The notes below the pieces were generated by a model, which was not told the origin of the DNA, ran no database searches, and saw only the letters and a list, made by a program, of their open reading frames with translations. A stretch of DNA of 64,000 bases from positions 648,426,468-648,490,467 of the forward strand of contig NC_081409.1 in NCBI RefSeq assembly GCF_030272615.1, given 5' to 3'. Origin of the DNA: Cryptomeria japonica. Lineage: Eukaryota > Streptophyta > Pinopsida > Cupressales > Cupressaceae. Below are positions 1 through 12,811 of this stretch, piece by piece. Positions within the stretch are counted from its first letter, which is position 1. The number at the start of each line of letters is the position of its first letter. Made by a program: the position numbers and the translations under genes.

Positions 1-407
1 TAAATCTGGCATTGAAGATGCTATTGTAAAGCAGTACAGAATATTGGATTTGTGTAAATCCTCATTGTAAGTCAGTGTGACTTCTTATTGAGCAGTGTGC
101 TCTAGGCAGTTGGCCTTCCTACATGTGCAGGCCCCTATTGTAAGTAATATTCTCTTATTGGCCAGTAAGTGAATATTGTGGGTCACAAATCCCACCAAGG
201 TTTTTCCCACATCGGGTTTCCTCGTTAAACATCTTGTGTTATGGTGTTCATTTCATGTGGATGTTTTTGATTCTGTTATTTACATTAATTCTTGCCTACC
301 GGTATACTATTACTTTATGTTCTACATGTTCTATTTCAAGAAAATCTCATTACCGGTCAGATACTGATTCACCCCCCCCCCTCTCAGTATCTATGGGAAC
401 CCTAACA
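1..407 (+). repeat. Ty1/copia LTR, right-hand part, plus orientation
   Basis: This stretch reads like the reverse complement of the copia LTRs elsewhere in the window. It has a block of the type AAGGTTTTTCCCACATCGGG near 198-220, then GATTCACCCCC and CTCTCAG near 366-387, and a CA end at 406-407. In the minus-strand LTRs here the same two blocks occur in the opposite order and strand. It interrupts the integrase reading frame of element C1, which resumes at about 408, so it is an insertion into C1. Whether it is a solo LTR or the end of a longer element cannot be told because the left part is outside the window. Confidence 0.6.
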
Positions 408-1119
408 TTATCTTGCAAGAAGGTGACCCATGTCATTCTTGAAAAGTCATCTATGAGCAACATGAAGTACTTTTATCCATTTAATGCTCTTGTCTTGGTA
501 GGACCACATAAATCAGTATGTACAAGCTCTAATGGCCTTGTGGTTCAATATTCTTTAGTCTTGAAGCTCACCTTAGTTTTCTTTCCTCTTTGACATTCAT
601 CACAAAAGTTTCATGTTGTCTTGACGGTCTATGGCATGTGCCTCACATACCCTCTCTTGCTCACTTTAACAAGATTATCAAAGTTTATATGACCAAGCTT
701 TTTATGCCAGAGCCAACTCTCATCCACTTGTCCCAACATGCATTGAGACTCAAATCATTCTTTTAAATTATATACATTTCCATTAGTTCTCTTTCCTTCT
801 ACAACTAATTTTCCATTGCTTTCTTTTCTGATTTCACATCCTTTTGAGCCAAAAGTGTACTTGTATCCTTTGTCACACATTTGACTTACACTCAACAGAT
901 TGTGTTTTAGTCCTTCCACATAATATACATCATGAGCTTTTAATTTTCCATCTATGATTAGAGTACCCTTTCCTTTTATTTTGATTGATGAGTTGTCTCT
1001 GAACCTCACTGAACCACCATTCCAATCTTCAAGTTTAGTGAATTTATTTTTTATCTCCAATCATGTGATTGGAGCAGTCACTATCTACTACCCACAAGTT
1101 TTTCCTCTTTGCATGTAGG
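408..1119 (-). pseudogene. C1 copia pol fragment: protease, pre-integrase, integrase N-terminus
   Basis: Reading on the minus strand, the fragment starts with the copia protease site at about 1086-1072. The usual D-S-G-C-S reads D-S-D-C-S, which should kill the active site. The pre-integrase motif follows (VYYVEGLKHNLLSVSQM, about 950-880). The integrase zinc-binding region follows (WHKKLGHINF, then C-D-E-C). The first two catalytic aspartates are visible as HTDLCGP and IDDFSRM. The frame is then cut at 407 by a plus-strand LTR before the catalytic glutamate. Several in-frame stops are present (for example in the segment 640-450). The remaining pol (RT, RNase H) would lie left of the window. 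It is a dead gene of a Ty1/copia element. Confidence 0.85.
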
Positions 1120-1169
1120 GTAGTTTGGAGAATCAAACTTGACTCTGCCTTGTCTTTCTCCTTTTCAAT

Positions 1170-3272
1170 CTAGACTTGTTTTATTTCTTTCTTCTTCTCT
1201 ATTGTGACATTATGATTTGATTTTGTCTTTGGTTCCAAATGTGACATTTTCTTCCTTTGATTTGCTGCTCTAAGTTTACAATGCTTGGCTATATGACCAA
1301 AGTTTTGACAATGATGACATTTAACATTCTTATTGAAGGATGAACTTAGGAAATTTCTATAGGGTTGAGACACTTTTCTCCTACACTCATAACTTCTATG
1401 ACCAACATCATTGCAATGATAACAAATGATATCAACATTTCTAAGATCATCAAAAGGATTCCTACTTTCATAACTAGGAGGAGACCAATGCATAAGTTTA
1501 CAATCAACAATTCTATGACCATAAGTATTACATTTATAGCAGTAGCCATGGAACTGGGGTACATACCAATTATTGTTGAATGTGTTTCTCATCGGTCTCC
1601 ATTAAGTAGAATAACTTGGTCTTCTTAAAATCTTCTTTGTGTCTTTGAACTTTGTGAAGCCTCCATCATCTATCTTGACTTTTCCTTTTGGATCAACATG
1701 TTTGTTCATTGTAGCAACAACATATATCCTTTTCTTAGTAGGCTTGCTAACAATGAAGGTTTGTCCTTTACTATTCTCACTTGACGAGATAAATTGTATT
1801 TCTTTGTTTGGCGAGTCAATACTTGAAGAAATCTGACCAACATCAAATCCAACACCTTCTATGTCTTTGGAGTGATTTTGTTTGTTCAACATTTTATCTA
1901 GTGCATCAGTGCTACCCTCATACTAATTCTCACTATGAGTTCATCTTTGCACTTTTCAAGTTCCTTTCTGAGATTCACAATTTCTTCCTCCATCCTTTGA
2001 TACTCCTCTTTGTTTTCTAAATCTGATTTAATTACCCCATACATTGTCTTACCTTCATCCAGTTATGTCCTTAGATCTGAAATGTTTTGCTCAAACTCCT
2101 CAAGACATTTGTTCAATCTATCTTCTTCTTCAACAACAACATACTTAACCTTTTTTTATTCTTTCCTCATGCCTTTCTGAGTTCTTTGAGTGCACTCACA
2201 AGTTCATCTTCAAGATCTAACTCTGCTTCTATTTCCTCTTCTTCATTACCCAACACTTCTTGTGGCATGAACATATTTACTTCTCTTTTATCCTCACTAT
2301 AGTAGTCATCAGAGACACTTTCTTCATCTGTGGCATCATCCTCAAATGTGTAAAGACTATTCTTCCTTCTAAAATTTCTTCTCCTTGGTTTGTAGGATTT
2401 ATTCATCTTTTCTTTGCCAAAAGTTTGCATATTGTGCTTCTCATCCTTTCCTTTTTATTCATATGGACATTTAGATGAAAAGTGTCCTATTTTACCACAA
2501 ATATTGAAACATTTCAAAGGGATCTTACCTTTGTATTTTCCTGAATCATTTTTGAGTTTCCTTACAAAATTTGTTACAACAGCATCAGAGTCATCTTCTT
2601 CTTCATTCAAGAAGACACTTCTTTTTCTTTCTGGGTTATGTTGAATGCAGCCTCTTTCTTTGATGATTCACCACAAAGTTTTCTCATCTCATAAGGTGAT
2701 AGGGATCCAAACAATTCATCCATTGAGAATGTCTTTAAGGCTTTAGCCTTCTCAATAGTAGAGACTTTTGTGTCATACCTTGTGGTTAACGATCATAGAA
2801 ATTTCTTGACAGTAACTTCATCTTTGACTTCTTCTCCAAGTCCTCCCATAGCACTTATAATTTCATCCACTCTTTGCAGATAATCAACTATCTTCTCCTC
2901 ATCCTTCATTTTCAGATTTTCAAACTAAGCTCTTAGATTTTGCAGTTTGGCTTCTTTCACTTTGGTATCTCCTTCATATATACTTTATAGCTTATCCCAT
3001 GTTTCCTTTATTGATGTGCAATACATGACTTTGACAAAATCTATATCATACAAACCACTGAAGATGGCATTCTTATCTTTGACATTGTTCTCATATTCCC
3101 TTTTAGCATCAGGGTCTGTAGGAGGAACCTGAGGAACAGTATAACCATTCTTCACTGACATCCAAACATCAAAGACTAAAGAGGATAAGTAAGTTTCCAT
3201 TCTTCTACTCCAGAAGGTATAGTTAATGTTATCAAACATAGGTGCTTTAGAGGTGGATTCATTCCTGGACAT
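1170..3272 (-). pseudogene. C1 copia gag with four zinc knuckles
   Basis: Capsid-type gag of a Ty1/copia element (UBN2-like family). The likely start is the ATG at 3272, beginning MSRNESTSKAPMFDNINYTF; an upstream in-frame ATG at 3299 also exists. The N-terminal gag domain covers about 3272-2650. A zinc knuckle near 2510-2460 has an extra residue between the first two cysteines (C-X3-C-X4-H-X4-C). An acidic region (EEEEIEAELDLEDEL) is at about 2240-2190. Three further regular CCHC knuckles lie between 1550 and 1270 (CYKCNTYGHRIVDC, CYHCNDVGHRSYEC, CHHCQNFGHIAKHC). The frame is broken by several stops and frameshifts. Four knuckles is more than the single one usual for copia gag. Confidence 0.8.
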
Positions 3273-3333
3273 TGTGTTCACAGGACAAGATCTACCCAAG
3301 CTAGAGAAATCTTATCTATTAGGGAACCTAGGA

Positions 3334-3346
3334 CTCTTTGATACCA
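3334..3346 (-). other. Primer binding site of C1
   Basis: The minus strand reads TGGTATCAAAGAG two bases after the LTR end. This matches the start of the classic copia PBS, TGGTATCAGAGC, complementary to initiator tRNA-Met, with small changes. It fixes the orientation of C1 and the inner end of its 5' LTR. Confidence 0.8.
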
Positions 3347-3348
3347 AT

Positions 3349-5418
3349 TGAAGAATACCAGAGATCACTAAGAGGGGGGTGAATAAGTGATTTTCAAAAA
3401 AAAAATTTAAACCAAAAAGTGTGCAAATGCTAAAGATGCAGATAAAATAGAAACACACACACAAATCAAACCACAAGACACAAGATATATGAGGAAACCC
3501 CAATGTTGGAAAAACTCAGTGTCAATAGTTGTTGGAGTCTACTACTCCAATCCATCCTCACAATAAATTTTGATTATAATGTTTAGGGCACCAACCCAAG
3601 GAGCACCAACCCCTCATAATTCTAAGCGCCAACTCAAGGAGCACCAACCCCTGTTGATTCTGAGCACCATCTCAAGGAGCACCAACCCTTGATAATTCTG
3701 ATCACCAACTCAAGGAGCACCAACCCCTGCTGATTCCAAGCACCAAATCAAGGAGAACCAACCCCTACTCTAAGCACCCACTTAGAGATATACAATGAAA
3801 ATATATAATAACAATTAAGAACCTTGTTACAAATGAAGTTTTGTAACTCACAATCTGTCATTTGCAAACAACACTATTTTCTACTCTGCTCTCTACCTTT
3901 AATTATTCTGCAACAATTACTTCTTCTTCTAATTCCACCACAGCTCTGCAACTCTTCTATTTAAACACTTATCTCAACTTGGAAACTTTATTTCTTCTCT
4001 CTTCCTACTCTTTGCTTCAACTTCTTGTTGTCTCTGATTTCTCCCTTTTACTTTCTAATTTTTCTTCACACAAATTTTCTTCGATGTTATTGATCACCCC
4101 GACTTCGTGTTATTGACACCTGCAAAAACATTTTTCTATAGCCTCTATATTTTCTTCACTTCTCTAAATTCAACACTTTCTGTTTTCACACAACTCGCTT
4201 TTTTAGGCATTCCAAAAACTCATCACTTCATCAGCTCACACTCTAGCTAATCTGATCCCTTTTTCATGGCGGTAGTTACACTCTTTAAATATTTTCCCTC
4301 TAAAAACTTAACAACCTATTCCACTTGGAATTTCTCTCAAGAAACTACATTTTTTGAAAGATTTCCCTCCAAAACCAAAATTGAACAAAAAGAAAATCCT
4401 ACTAATGGTTCTTTCCCTCTTTTAATTTTGAACAAACTCAAAATCTTCTTTGATACAAATGCATTTTGCAAATTCAGTGACCAACCAAAAGAAAGTGATT
4501 TTTATTTGTCCACTTAGCATTCACATGTTAATGGCCACATGGTGGATGGTGGGACCTAGCAACAACTCCCTCTGCATACAACATGTCCACGCGTGAGAGA
4601 AAATCATGTTGAATTTGTGGGTTGCACAAATGTGTTCCACAGATCACATAATACACATGTTATACGCATCACGAAACAATAACTCTTCCTTCATCCAGGC
4701 TGGCAGGATAATGCACCTTTTACCATTTTCCTTATCTCACATCATTTCTTCTCAGACCTCTTACCCACGCAAGATAAGGTCTTTCTTTATTTTGTCTTTT
4801 CTTTTCCTTATCTCGTGGGATTCTTCACATCCCAACTTGATCACACGGGGTAAGCAGGCCCTTCATTTTCTTTTATTCTCTTATCCCGTGGGCCCACCGA
4901 CATCATCCTTGTCTTGTGCAAGATAACCTCACACTTATACCTTCATGTTATCCTGCAAGGTTATCTTACCCTATATAACATGTCGTGGGATAAGTTGGGC
5001 ATTATAGCTTGCGTGTTATTGACATCTTTGTCATACTCTAGTGTTATCCCCCATGGTCACTCATCTTCAATCATTCATGCTGCAGGATAGCGGGGGCCAT
5101 ATAACATTTGTGTTATTGACTTTCCTGTCATAGTTTTACATCTTTATAGATAGTGATAACCTACGTATTATTGACAACTGTGACTGATACTCACTATAAC
5201 TTCATGCGACTAACATAGCATGTTATTGACTACTGCGGCTAACTTTTTCTAAGTCAAACCAGATTTCACAATACATTTCCAACATAATTGCCTATGTCTT
5301 CCTTATCCATTTTCATGCCCCAATGGCATGATTCATGCATAGTCTGCAACAATACTTTTACCAACCTGTCCATTTGATCTCCTCAATTGTTGACATCAAT
5401 GACAATCTAATGCCAACA
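3349..5418 (-). repeat. 5' LTR of copia element C1
   Basis: The plus strand begins TGAAGAATACC right after the PBS and ends ..ATGCCAACA at 5418, so the element's own LTR begins TGTTGGCATT and ends ..TTCTTCA. It carries the AAGAGGGGGGTGAAT block near the plus-strand start, as do the other copia LTRs here. After 5418 the sequence joins a stretch that matches 23700 onward (W LTR), which supports the outer boundary. At 2.07 kb it is long for a copia LTR and includes a 38-bp tandem repeat. The outer target duplication cannot be checked because the other end of C1 is outside the window. Confidence 0.7.
3575..3780. repeat. 38-bp tandem repeat, five copies, inside C1 LTR
   Basis: The phrase AAGGAGCACCAACCCCT starts at 3598, 3636, 3674, 3712 and 3750, an exact 38-base period. 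Between copies is a variable stretch of the type GATTCTGAGCACCAACTC. The last copy is slightly degenerate (AAGGAGAACC). Confidence 0.9.
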
Positions 5419-5947
5419 TTGCCTTAGTCCCCTATTTTGGTACTTCCCACCTCCACAAATAGCCATTATTGAAATTTGAATTATGTGTGCTATTGAATCT
5501 TAAATGTATCTAAGATTTATATGAGCTCATAATACGTAAAAATAACCTAGATATCTACCCAAATGTATTAGAGTAAAACCCTAAATGATATTTAAAATGA
5601 GATTACATGAATCACATAACTTGAAATAATGAAATTTAGATTTGAAGCTTGTATGTAAAAATATGAGAATAACATGAAAGTATACCACACCCAAAGGGAG
5701 GGGTACTAGCCAATCATCAATCACCAATTCTCTATTAGCCTACAACATCTCTTGAAGTTTCTGTGTTGATGATAAAAAATGGGTTGAAGTCTTGGTGTTT
5801 GTTGACTTTCCTTTGATTTGCGAATCTTCACCTCATAGGATATCTTCAAATTGTAGACATAAATCTTTCACAATTGCTTCCCTTCCAAAATAAGATGATA
5901 TAACTTTTCTTTATACCTCACCAATTGTTTCAGTATCTAAAACTTAG
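5419..5947 (-). repeat. W left LTR, first segment
   Basis: About 500 bases here match 23700-24210 by eye (CCCACCTCCACAAATAGCC near the start, CTTCACCTCATAGGAT near 5830). The copy at 23700 continues into sequence that matches 12447-12800, so this is one LTR split by the V insertion. The start of the LTR lies beyond C1, outside the window. Confidence 0.75.
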
Positions 5948-7939
5948 TATAATGCCCACCAAGAATACCCTAGAGAAACTATCCAACAAACTAAGAAAAT
6001 AGAGATAATTCTTTTCTTTTTAAATATCAAAATTACCACACATATATCATCTACACATGATCACAAAAAAAAATACACAAGAGTAATTAACTTCCATCAT
6101 ATAAATTAACATCCAAGAGATTTCCATTCCCTAGGGTATCGCAACGTCATTACTTAACTAATCATAACATTAAGATAAGAACAATATCTATTCACTCTAC
6201 CACATAATTACTTCATCAATTCTAACATTCATTTAGACTAAGATACATAGGAAGATAACCATAAAATTACATCATTATGCATATATGAATCTCAGCTTAT
6301 TAACATATCCATAGTCCACATTATCATTTATTCATGAATCCAAGTCATACCAATACTAGGTTCATTTTAATGCACCAAATCCAAATGTTCCTAATCATAA
6401 TTTCCAATAGCTAGATGATACCATGAGTTTTAAACATAATCAATTCATTTCTTAATATCGGCATCCACATAATAATTTAACATGTTACATATTCTCATAT
6501 TACAAATAATACAAAATGACGTTTACAAGTACATATCTCTATTCCTACAAGGAATCGTAATCTTTAATTACAAGAATAATCATCTAAATTACATATCACA
6601 TCTTTCACAAGGGAAACACCCACTATACAGCTTCTATTCCAACAGTGAATGATAGTTACCATTTACAAGATAGAGATATAAGATACATGATATAATGAAG
6701 TCACTCAACCAAGAACATAGAACATATATGCTTCAATAATCTAAGTATAAATTGAAGAGATGAAGGATTCTCAATGTACACAAATACCAATGAAGAAGAA
6801 TCCCAATGGAAGAATGCATCAAACCATCCGACCATGTGGAGCCAAAAGTTCCACCCCCCATGCTTCGAAGAATGATATAAGCTCCCACACATACTCTAAA
6901 CCTACGTTGACACCTAACAACTATGGAACATTACAAAAGACTAACTCTCAACAAGACCAACACCAAAGAAATGAACAAAATAATAAACAAGGCTTAATCA
7001 TAAATCACCCAAAACCCACCAGAGGCAACCATAAAATCAAGGCTAATGTAGTAGGACACATGTAGGGAAAGAGTGTCATCACATTCTATCAACAAGGGTT
7101 TCCTTGGTGTTCTCTAGACTCCGACGCCTATCAACAAGGGTTTCTTTGGTAGTCTCTCTCTAGACCTTGTCACCTAAGTGATACCCATGTGGAACCAACT
7201 CAACCTTTCATGAAGAAAAGGGAGTGTATTCATGCCAACAAGGCCTTCCTAGTCTCATCCTATGCCTATACCAGCACGCTAGGCTATGATTGGGCACCAC
7301 AAATTATCTTGTTTAATGTGAGATCTACCCAAACCCCTAAATTAATTAATTAAGATTATCACTTGATTAAAGGAAACTTCCAATGAGATTCCCTGGTAGC
7401 TAGTTAAGGGCCCCGACACCCACTTGGAAGCCACTCCCCCTAACATATTCCTAAACCTACGGTAAAACACCAATATAATAAATGCACATGGAATCTCAAG
7501 AATTCTTAAAACAATCATCCAAAGGTTCCAATATCTAAACTAATCCATAATAAAAAAGAATCCATATGCCAATACGATTAATATCATACAATAATTTCAT
7601 ATCGTGAAACCAATAGTCTCAACAATGTCATTCATCTAAAATGAGATTCCAATAATTAAATATATAGCCAAAAGATGATTCCCAACAAATCAATATGCAC
7701 AACATAACCAATATAATGATTCCAAAATTTACTGCAAATATATCAACCTCTCCTAGAAACCAAAATACAATCGAATATTCAACATTTCAAGAATCATAAG
7801 AATCAAAAGTTGGGATAACAACATAGGGAAATATTGAGAAACTCAAAATGAAGCCTCTAGTGAAATTGCAGACTCAAAAAATCGACACAGAATTCAACCA
7901 AAAAAGTAAAACAGCAATGAATGTTTTTGCATAAACTCT

Positions 7940-8220
7940 GACACTTATACAAAATAGGTTACCACATATAATCAACACAATAGTACTTTTGATCCATAGC
8001 ACAGTGCATACATTAATTATTCTGGTGCATATATTCCCTTGAATAACACTTATGACAACCAGTATGGCACATATGCAAAATAGAATAGTGCATATGATTA
8101 ATACAGTGGCATATTCATTCACCAGAATGATGCATTCAGTAAGTAGCCTAGTGCATTAACCAGCAAACTAGCACATACAATCAAATGAATACCACATATG
8201 TTCAACGGTTTAGCACATAT
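7940..8220. repeat. Degenerate short repeats around GCACATATG
   Basis: Variants of AATAGTGCATATGATTAATAC recur about every 25-35 bases (for example at 8035, 8068, 8086 and 8205). The copies are too diverged for an exact unit. Confidence 0.4.
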
Positions 8221-8705
8221 GAGACAGTGATGGAAACAACCCATACACAAACCAATACCGTAGTAAGATAGGAAGCCAAGCTTCAAATAAAACTATCCAC
8301 TCTCAACATAAACTCAACAATAGAAAGACAATTATCATAATCCTGACAACTTTAACAAAGTCTCTACATAGGAAAATCAAGGCTATCAAAGCCTACATAA
8401 TGCAATAGATACAAAATCCTCTCTTACATCAACTAAACAAAAAAATGAGCAGCCCAAAACTCTTCATATGCATCGATGGTAAAACAAAGCCCAGAAGACT
8501 CCAATCAACCAGTAAACCCAAATTAAAAGAATTAAATATTACATTTGCATCATATAAAGAAACAACTTCACAATCCACAACGATAATCTATCCTTTGCAT
8601 AATCACGGAGAAAACAATAGTTCTCCAAATTAAAATGCAAAGAATGGAATTCAATCACCCACTTGGAAAATAAAAGAAAGGTCTATGAAAAATTGAAGAA
8701 GAAAT

Positions 8706-9883
8706 TGTTGGAATCAATGGACACTAAGAGGGGGGGGTGGGGTGAATCAATGTTCTTCTATTTACTAATTTATAAAATTGATTCTTTAACCACCGAATGC
8801 AAAGAACATAAATTATAATGCAAAAACACAAAGAAAATAACCACACAACCATAACACCAGAATTTTTACGTGGAAACCCAGAAAGAGAAAAAACATGGTG
8901 GGATTGAGTACCCACAATATTATTATACCATGGCCAGTAGTAAAATAATATTACAAAAGTGGAATGCACTTGCATTCAGTCACACTACCTAGAGCTCACT
9001 ACTCAATTACAAAACAGGGTTGCAACCCTAGAGGACTCATTGTCCTACAAATGTGATTTATAAGTATACAATGTCTGAATTAGAGAATAGCATCTACAAA
9101 TTCTAGGAATCAGTTTCAGTTAGGCTCATGAATGATCCATTGTCACTTCTCTGAAAGACTGCTCTGTTTTTCTCTACTACATGTACTAGATCATGAAAAC
9201 TTAAGATGCGCACATGAAACTATGCTCAATCATTTTCAAAACCATCTCACATCCATACTCACCTTCAAAATAATCATTCAAGTCAATCTTATATATCCAC
9301 ACCATCAAAATAGATCTCCAACTTGTCGACTTCTCAAAAAAGAAAAATATGAAACGTGTAGGCTCATGTTAGCTCAAACCTTCTATAAATTCATTTACTA
9401 GACCTAAAACATATGATCACATGCTTCCCATAAGTCGACCCAATCACCTCGAACTCATCATCATCCAATGGAATCACCTCAAGGAATCTAGACCACATGC
9501 TATACCTTTAAACATAATGATAACTCTGTTCTTCTTGCAATATCGGGTACTAGACCAAGAAAATTACACTAGAATCAACACCAGAGGTTGGAATTGCATG
9601 AAAATATGCCTCACACATCCAATCAACTATCCAATCACCGTAACCAAAACTGGATCACTGGAGATATATAATGCTCATCGAATTCATACACCGTGATCCA
9701 CCGATCATACTTATGCTCATGAATAACCAAACTTACTTAAGACTTCTGGTAATCTCAATCTCCATATACCAAATAGGATTACTAGGTTGAGTTGCCATCA
9801 ATGACAACCCCAAAGTAATCTCCATGCATCTAACATCATCAATCCTCACCAAAATATCACCGAAATAGTGTCCTCTGCCAATA
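8706..9883 (-). mobile_element. Solo copia LTR with perfect target duplication GAAAT
   Basis: The plus strand starts TGTTGGAATCAATGG and ends CTCTGCCAATA (the end was probably CCAACA). GAAAT flanks both sides (8701-8705 and 9884-9888). The conserved copia LTR blocks are present: AAGAGGGGGGGG near 8726 and ACGTGGAAACCC near 8869. Their order shows minus orientation. There is no interior, so this is the product of LTR-LTR recombination. ORFs inside it are chance. Confidence 0.88.
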
Positions 9884-10839
9884 GAAATTTGAAGTCGCCA
9901 ATCAATTCAAAAACCAACAATAACACAACTTCAAACGCCAAAGTTTCATATCCTCAAATGTTCACAGAAAAATCCACCCAAAATTTAAACTTCAATAATT
10001 TCTCTAGCCCTAAAGAACCCCCAACAAAATAAAAAATACATATTTAAAATTAATCCCCAAAACTATACCTCATCACAGTCAAACCAAAAAAATAATAAAA
10101 ATAATAGTAAATTTTACCAACCATTTCAAAAATCGAGATAAGATATTAGTAAATAATATTATTCTCCAAATTCAAGCAATAGAAGAAAATGGTAAGTAAA
10201 ATAAACAATAAATCAAGTAAGTAAAGAGAGCAAGCAATTAATTAAATCAATAAGAGAGAAGAGTAGGTAAATAAACAATAAAGCAAATAAGTAAAAATAT
10301 TAATTAATTGAATAACCAATTAAATAAACAATCAAATAAGACATTAATCAATAATTCCATAAATCAAATGCAAAAATAATATAAATGCTTGATCAAATAT
10401 AAAGCCTCAACATAACATTAATTTATTTAATTACCCCAATAAATAATTATATTTATATTTATATTTATATTAATACCAACCAAATTAGTTTAAACATTAA
10501 TAAACTATGCATATCGATTAATTGATAATTTAATTATTAACTACAACTCCACAGAGCATCCCAGGCATAGGATAAAATGAAATACCACATAATAACTAAC
10601 AAGGCCACTCTAGCCAAGACGCTATGACTCACAAGGTACCAACTAAGCCTAGAATGTGTGATAGGGTCTCATGTCACCTTCAATCAACTTATCGTTTGAA
10701 TTAAAGACACACTAAAACCTATGAAACCAGGTGGAGTCGATGTCTAGTACCTACACTCCTGCACAACACCAACGTCTATACAATAACATATATATTGCAT
10801 ATATAACATGAAATAGTCAGATAGGTGAAACATAATCAC

Positions 10840-11990
10840 TGATGAATACTAAGAGGGGGGGGGGTGAATTAGTATGTGAAAAACTACTGCACAAAAACAC
10901 TTACACAGTCTAAAGATAAACCGGTAAAGCATTCTGACAGTCAAACTGGTTACCACACATGCAAACCAAAATGCAAATAAAGCATTCACCCACAAAAGCA
11001 ATACAACCATAACACAGGATATTTGACGTGGAAACCCAACTAGGAAAAACCACGGTGAGATGGAACTCACAAGTCACTATCTACAAAATAGAAACCAGAC
11101 TGGTTAAGGTCAGACCGGTTAAGGTCTTACAATGTTCTTCACCAGAACAGATCCTGTTAGGAATCTCAATCTCTGTTAGGAGATAAGTCCGATTAAAGAC
11201 TACCTTGTTAGAGGATTTTAGATTCACATGTGTGAACCACCTTGTTAGAGGATTTTACAAAGGCTTTGAGGCCTACCCAGTTAAGGGCTACAGACTTGTC
11301 AAAGATGTGAGTAATCAACAAGTGTTTGATCTATCTAATAGCACAAACTACTTGGTTAGATCCAGTATTGCTCACAGCTAATGCATTCCAGCATTACTTC
11401 AGTCTTCTCTCTCTCTCTCTCTCTCTCAGTTACAACTTGATCTTCTCAAATAAGATCGTTCTCACAACAACTCAACTTCCGCCTCAAACCCTAGCTCAAC
11501 ATTAACCCTTTTTGCAACAACTTAAAACCCTAGACATGATGTCCTTTTAAAGGAATCTGATTTCATGTCGGTCCAATAGGATTACATTACAATTTCCTAG
11601 GTTCAATGAATCTAGACATACTTAGTAACACGACACAAGAATCACCATCAATGTGTCGGCACCATCAAACAATCGATGGATTGGTAACTCATCACAAAAT
11701 GCTAGTTGGTAACTCATCACAGAGTATTACCAGTTCATACAAAATACCGGTTGCCGGTTTGTCACAAATGAAGACTGGTAAGAATGTGTTGTGCCGCTTT
11801 GCTCCCTTGTACCGCTTGTGATCTGTGAACCACTTGGGGTTGACATGCTGCTTCAAACCGGGAAACGCATTCTGCAAAATCACTAGTCTAGAGACTAGTA
11901 CACAACATACCGATTGCAACAAATATTGGTTGAGCACAAGCTCATACATATAAAGGGGATCTCAATACAAGTGTGTGTCCATCAATGACA
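10840..11990 (-). mobile_element. Solo copia LTR with perfect target duplication ATCAC
   Basis: It begins TGATGAATACTAAGAGGGG and ends ATCAATGACA. ATCAC occurs at 10835-10839 and 11991-11995. The conserved ACGTGGAAACCC block is at about 11025. A CT microsatellite lies at 11406-11427. The solo LTR is 1151 bp and inserted into V. Confidence 0.88.
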
Positions 11991-12446
11991 ATCACAACAT
12001 AATCATCAAAAATGCCAAAAATCGCAACATCACACCCTCCTTGTAAACAAGTGGTATAACATCGTCTCTTTCATAAATACAATGATATCACAATCATGGC
12101 AATCCTAACATCATCAATAATATCAACATATCTCATAAAGCACATGAAGTAGGGTTAGCACATAGCATGATATCATCATAAGCAAGTATAACCACCAAGT
12201 GCATACAATGAGTGCACATGAATATCCAACATATATCCAAACATCATGATAGTCCTGAATATATCATCATCCACATAAAACCATAATATGAAAATTGATA
12301 GTATGCAATGTCTATCGTCAAATTATAAGCATCCGAAATATAATAGAGACATAAGTATCAATCAAAAGCATCATAATAAGTCTAAATTAGCTCTATAAAG
12401 TCTATCGATGCATAAAAAGAAAGATGAATCAGGGAGGGGCATTACA

Positions 12447-12800
12447 CTTTGAGTAGACCAACATGGGAAAAGATTTCCTGATTAACCAAGCTAGTTATTA
12501 AGTTGATCAAATTTGAGCCAAAATATTGTGGACCACGGCATTTTGAACCTGCTCATAAGAGAAAGGCACCTAGGTGCCCTTTCTCCCTTCAATGTGGACC
12601 TAAATTTAAACACAAGGCCTAGAATAGCAAGGAGAGGCTTCGATTAAATGTAAATTAAGTTGTGATATCAGGGTAAGATATCAAAGGCCATACATGCTGA
12701 AATAGGGCCTAGCTAGGTAAAAAGAAATGATGATATGAAATAATTAAAGGGAACACTTATGATTAAAAGCCAATGTAAGATTTTATCAAGAGAGGACTCA
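12447..12800 (-). repeat. W left LTR, second segment
   Basis: It matches 24225-24560 by eye, including CTGAAATAGGGCCTAG near 12700 and AAAAAGAAATGA near 12720. The right boundary with the W interior is uncertain by tens of bases because the junction has no clear TG..CA end. Confidence 0.65.
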
Positions 12801-12811
12801 CATATTTTAAA

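Larger units (their letters stand above)
5948..12446. mobile_element. V: large non-coding LTR-like element
   Basis: The left end reads TATAATGCCC (probably a mutated TGTAATGCCC) and the right end GGGCATTACA, a terminal inverted match typical of LTR ends. The flanks are CTTAG (5943-5947) and CTTTG (12447-12451), a 4/5 match for a 5-bp target duplication, and the flanking sequence continues across the gap into a known W LTR copy at 24210-24240. With its two solo copia LTRs removed, V is about 4.2 kb. I see no gag or pol motif in any frame; the ORF at 6760-7065 (plus) has no recognisable feature. It could be a very long solo LTR or a non-autonomous element. Two copies of a 42-base unit beginning TATCAACAAGGGTTT start at 7087 and 7129. 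Confidence 0.6.

Noticed and set aside
3575-3780. Regular repeats with variable parts, CRISPR-like
   Set aside because: Tandem repeat in an LTR of a plant retrotransposon; spacers are themselves similar and there are no cas genes.
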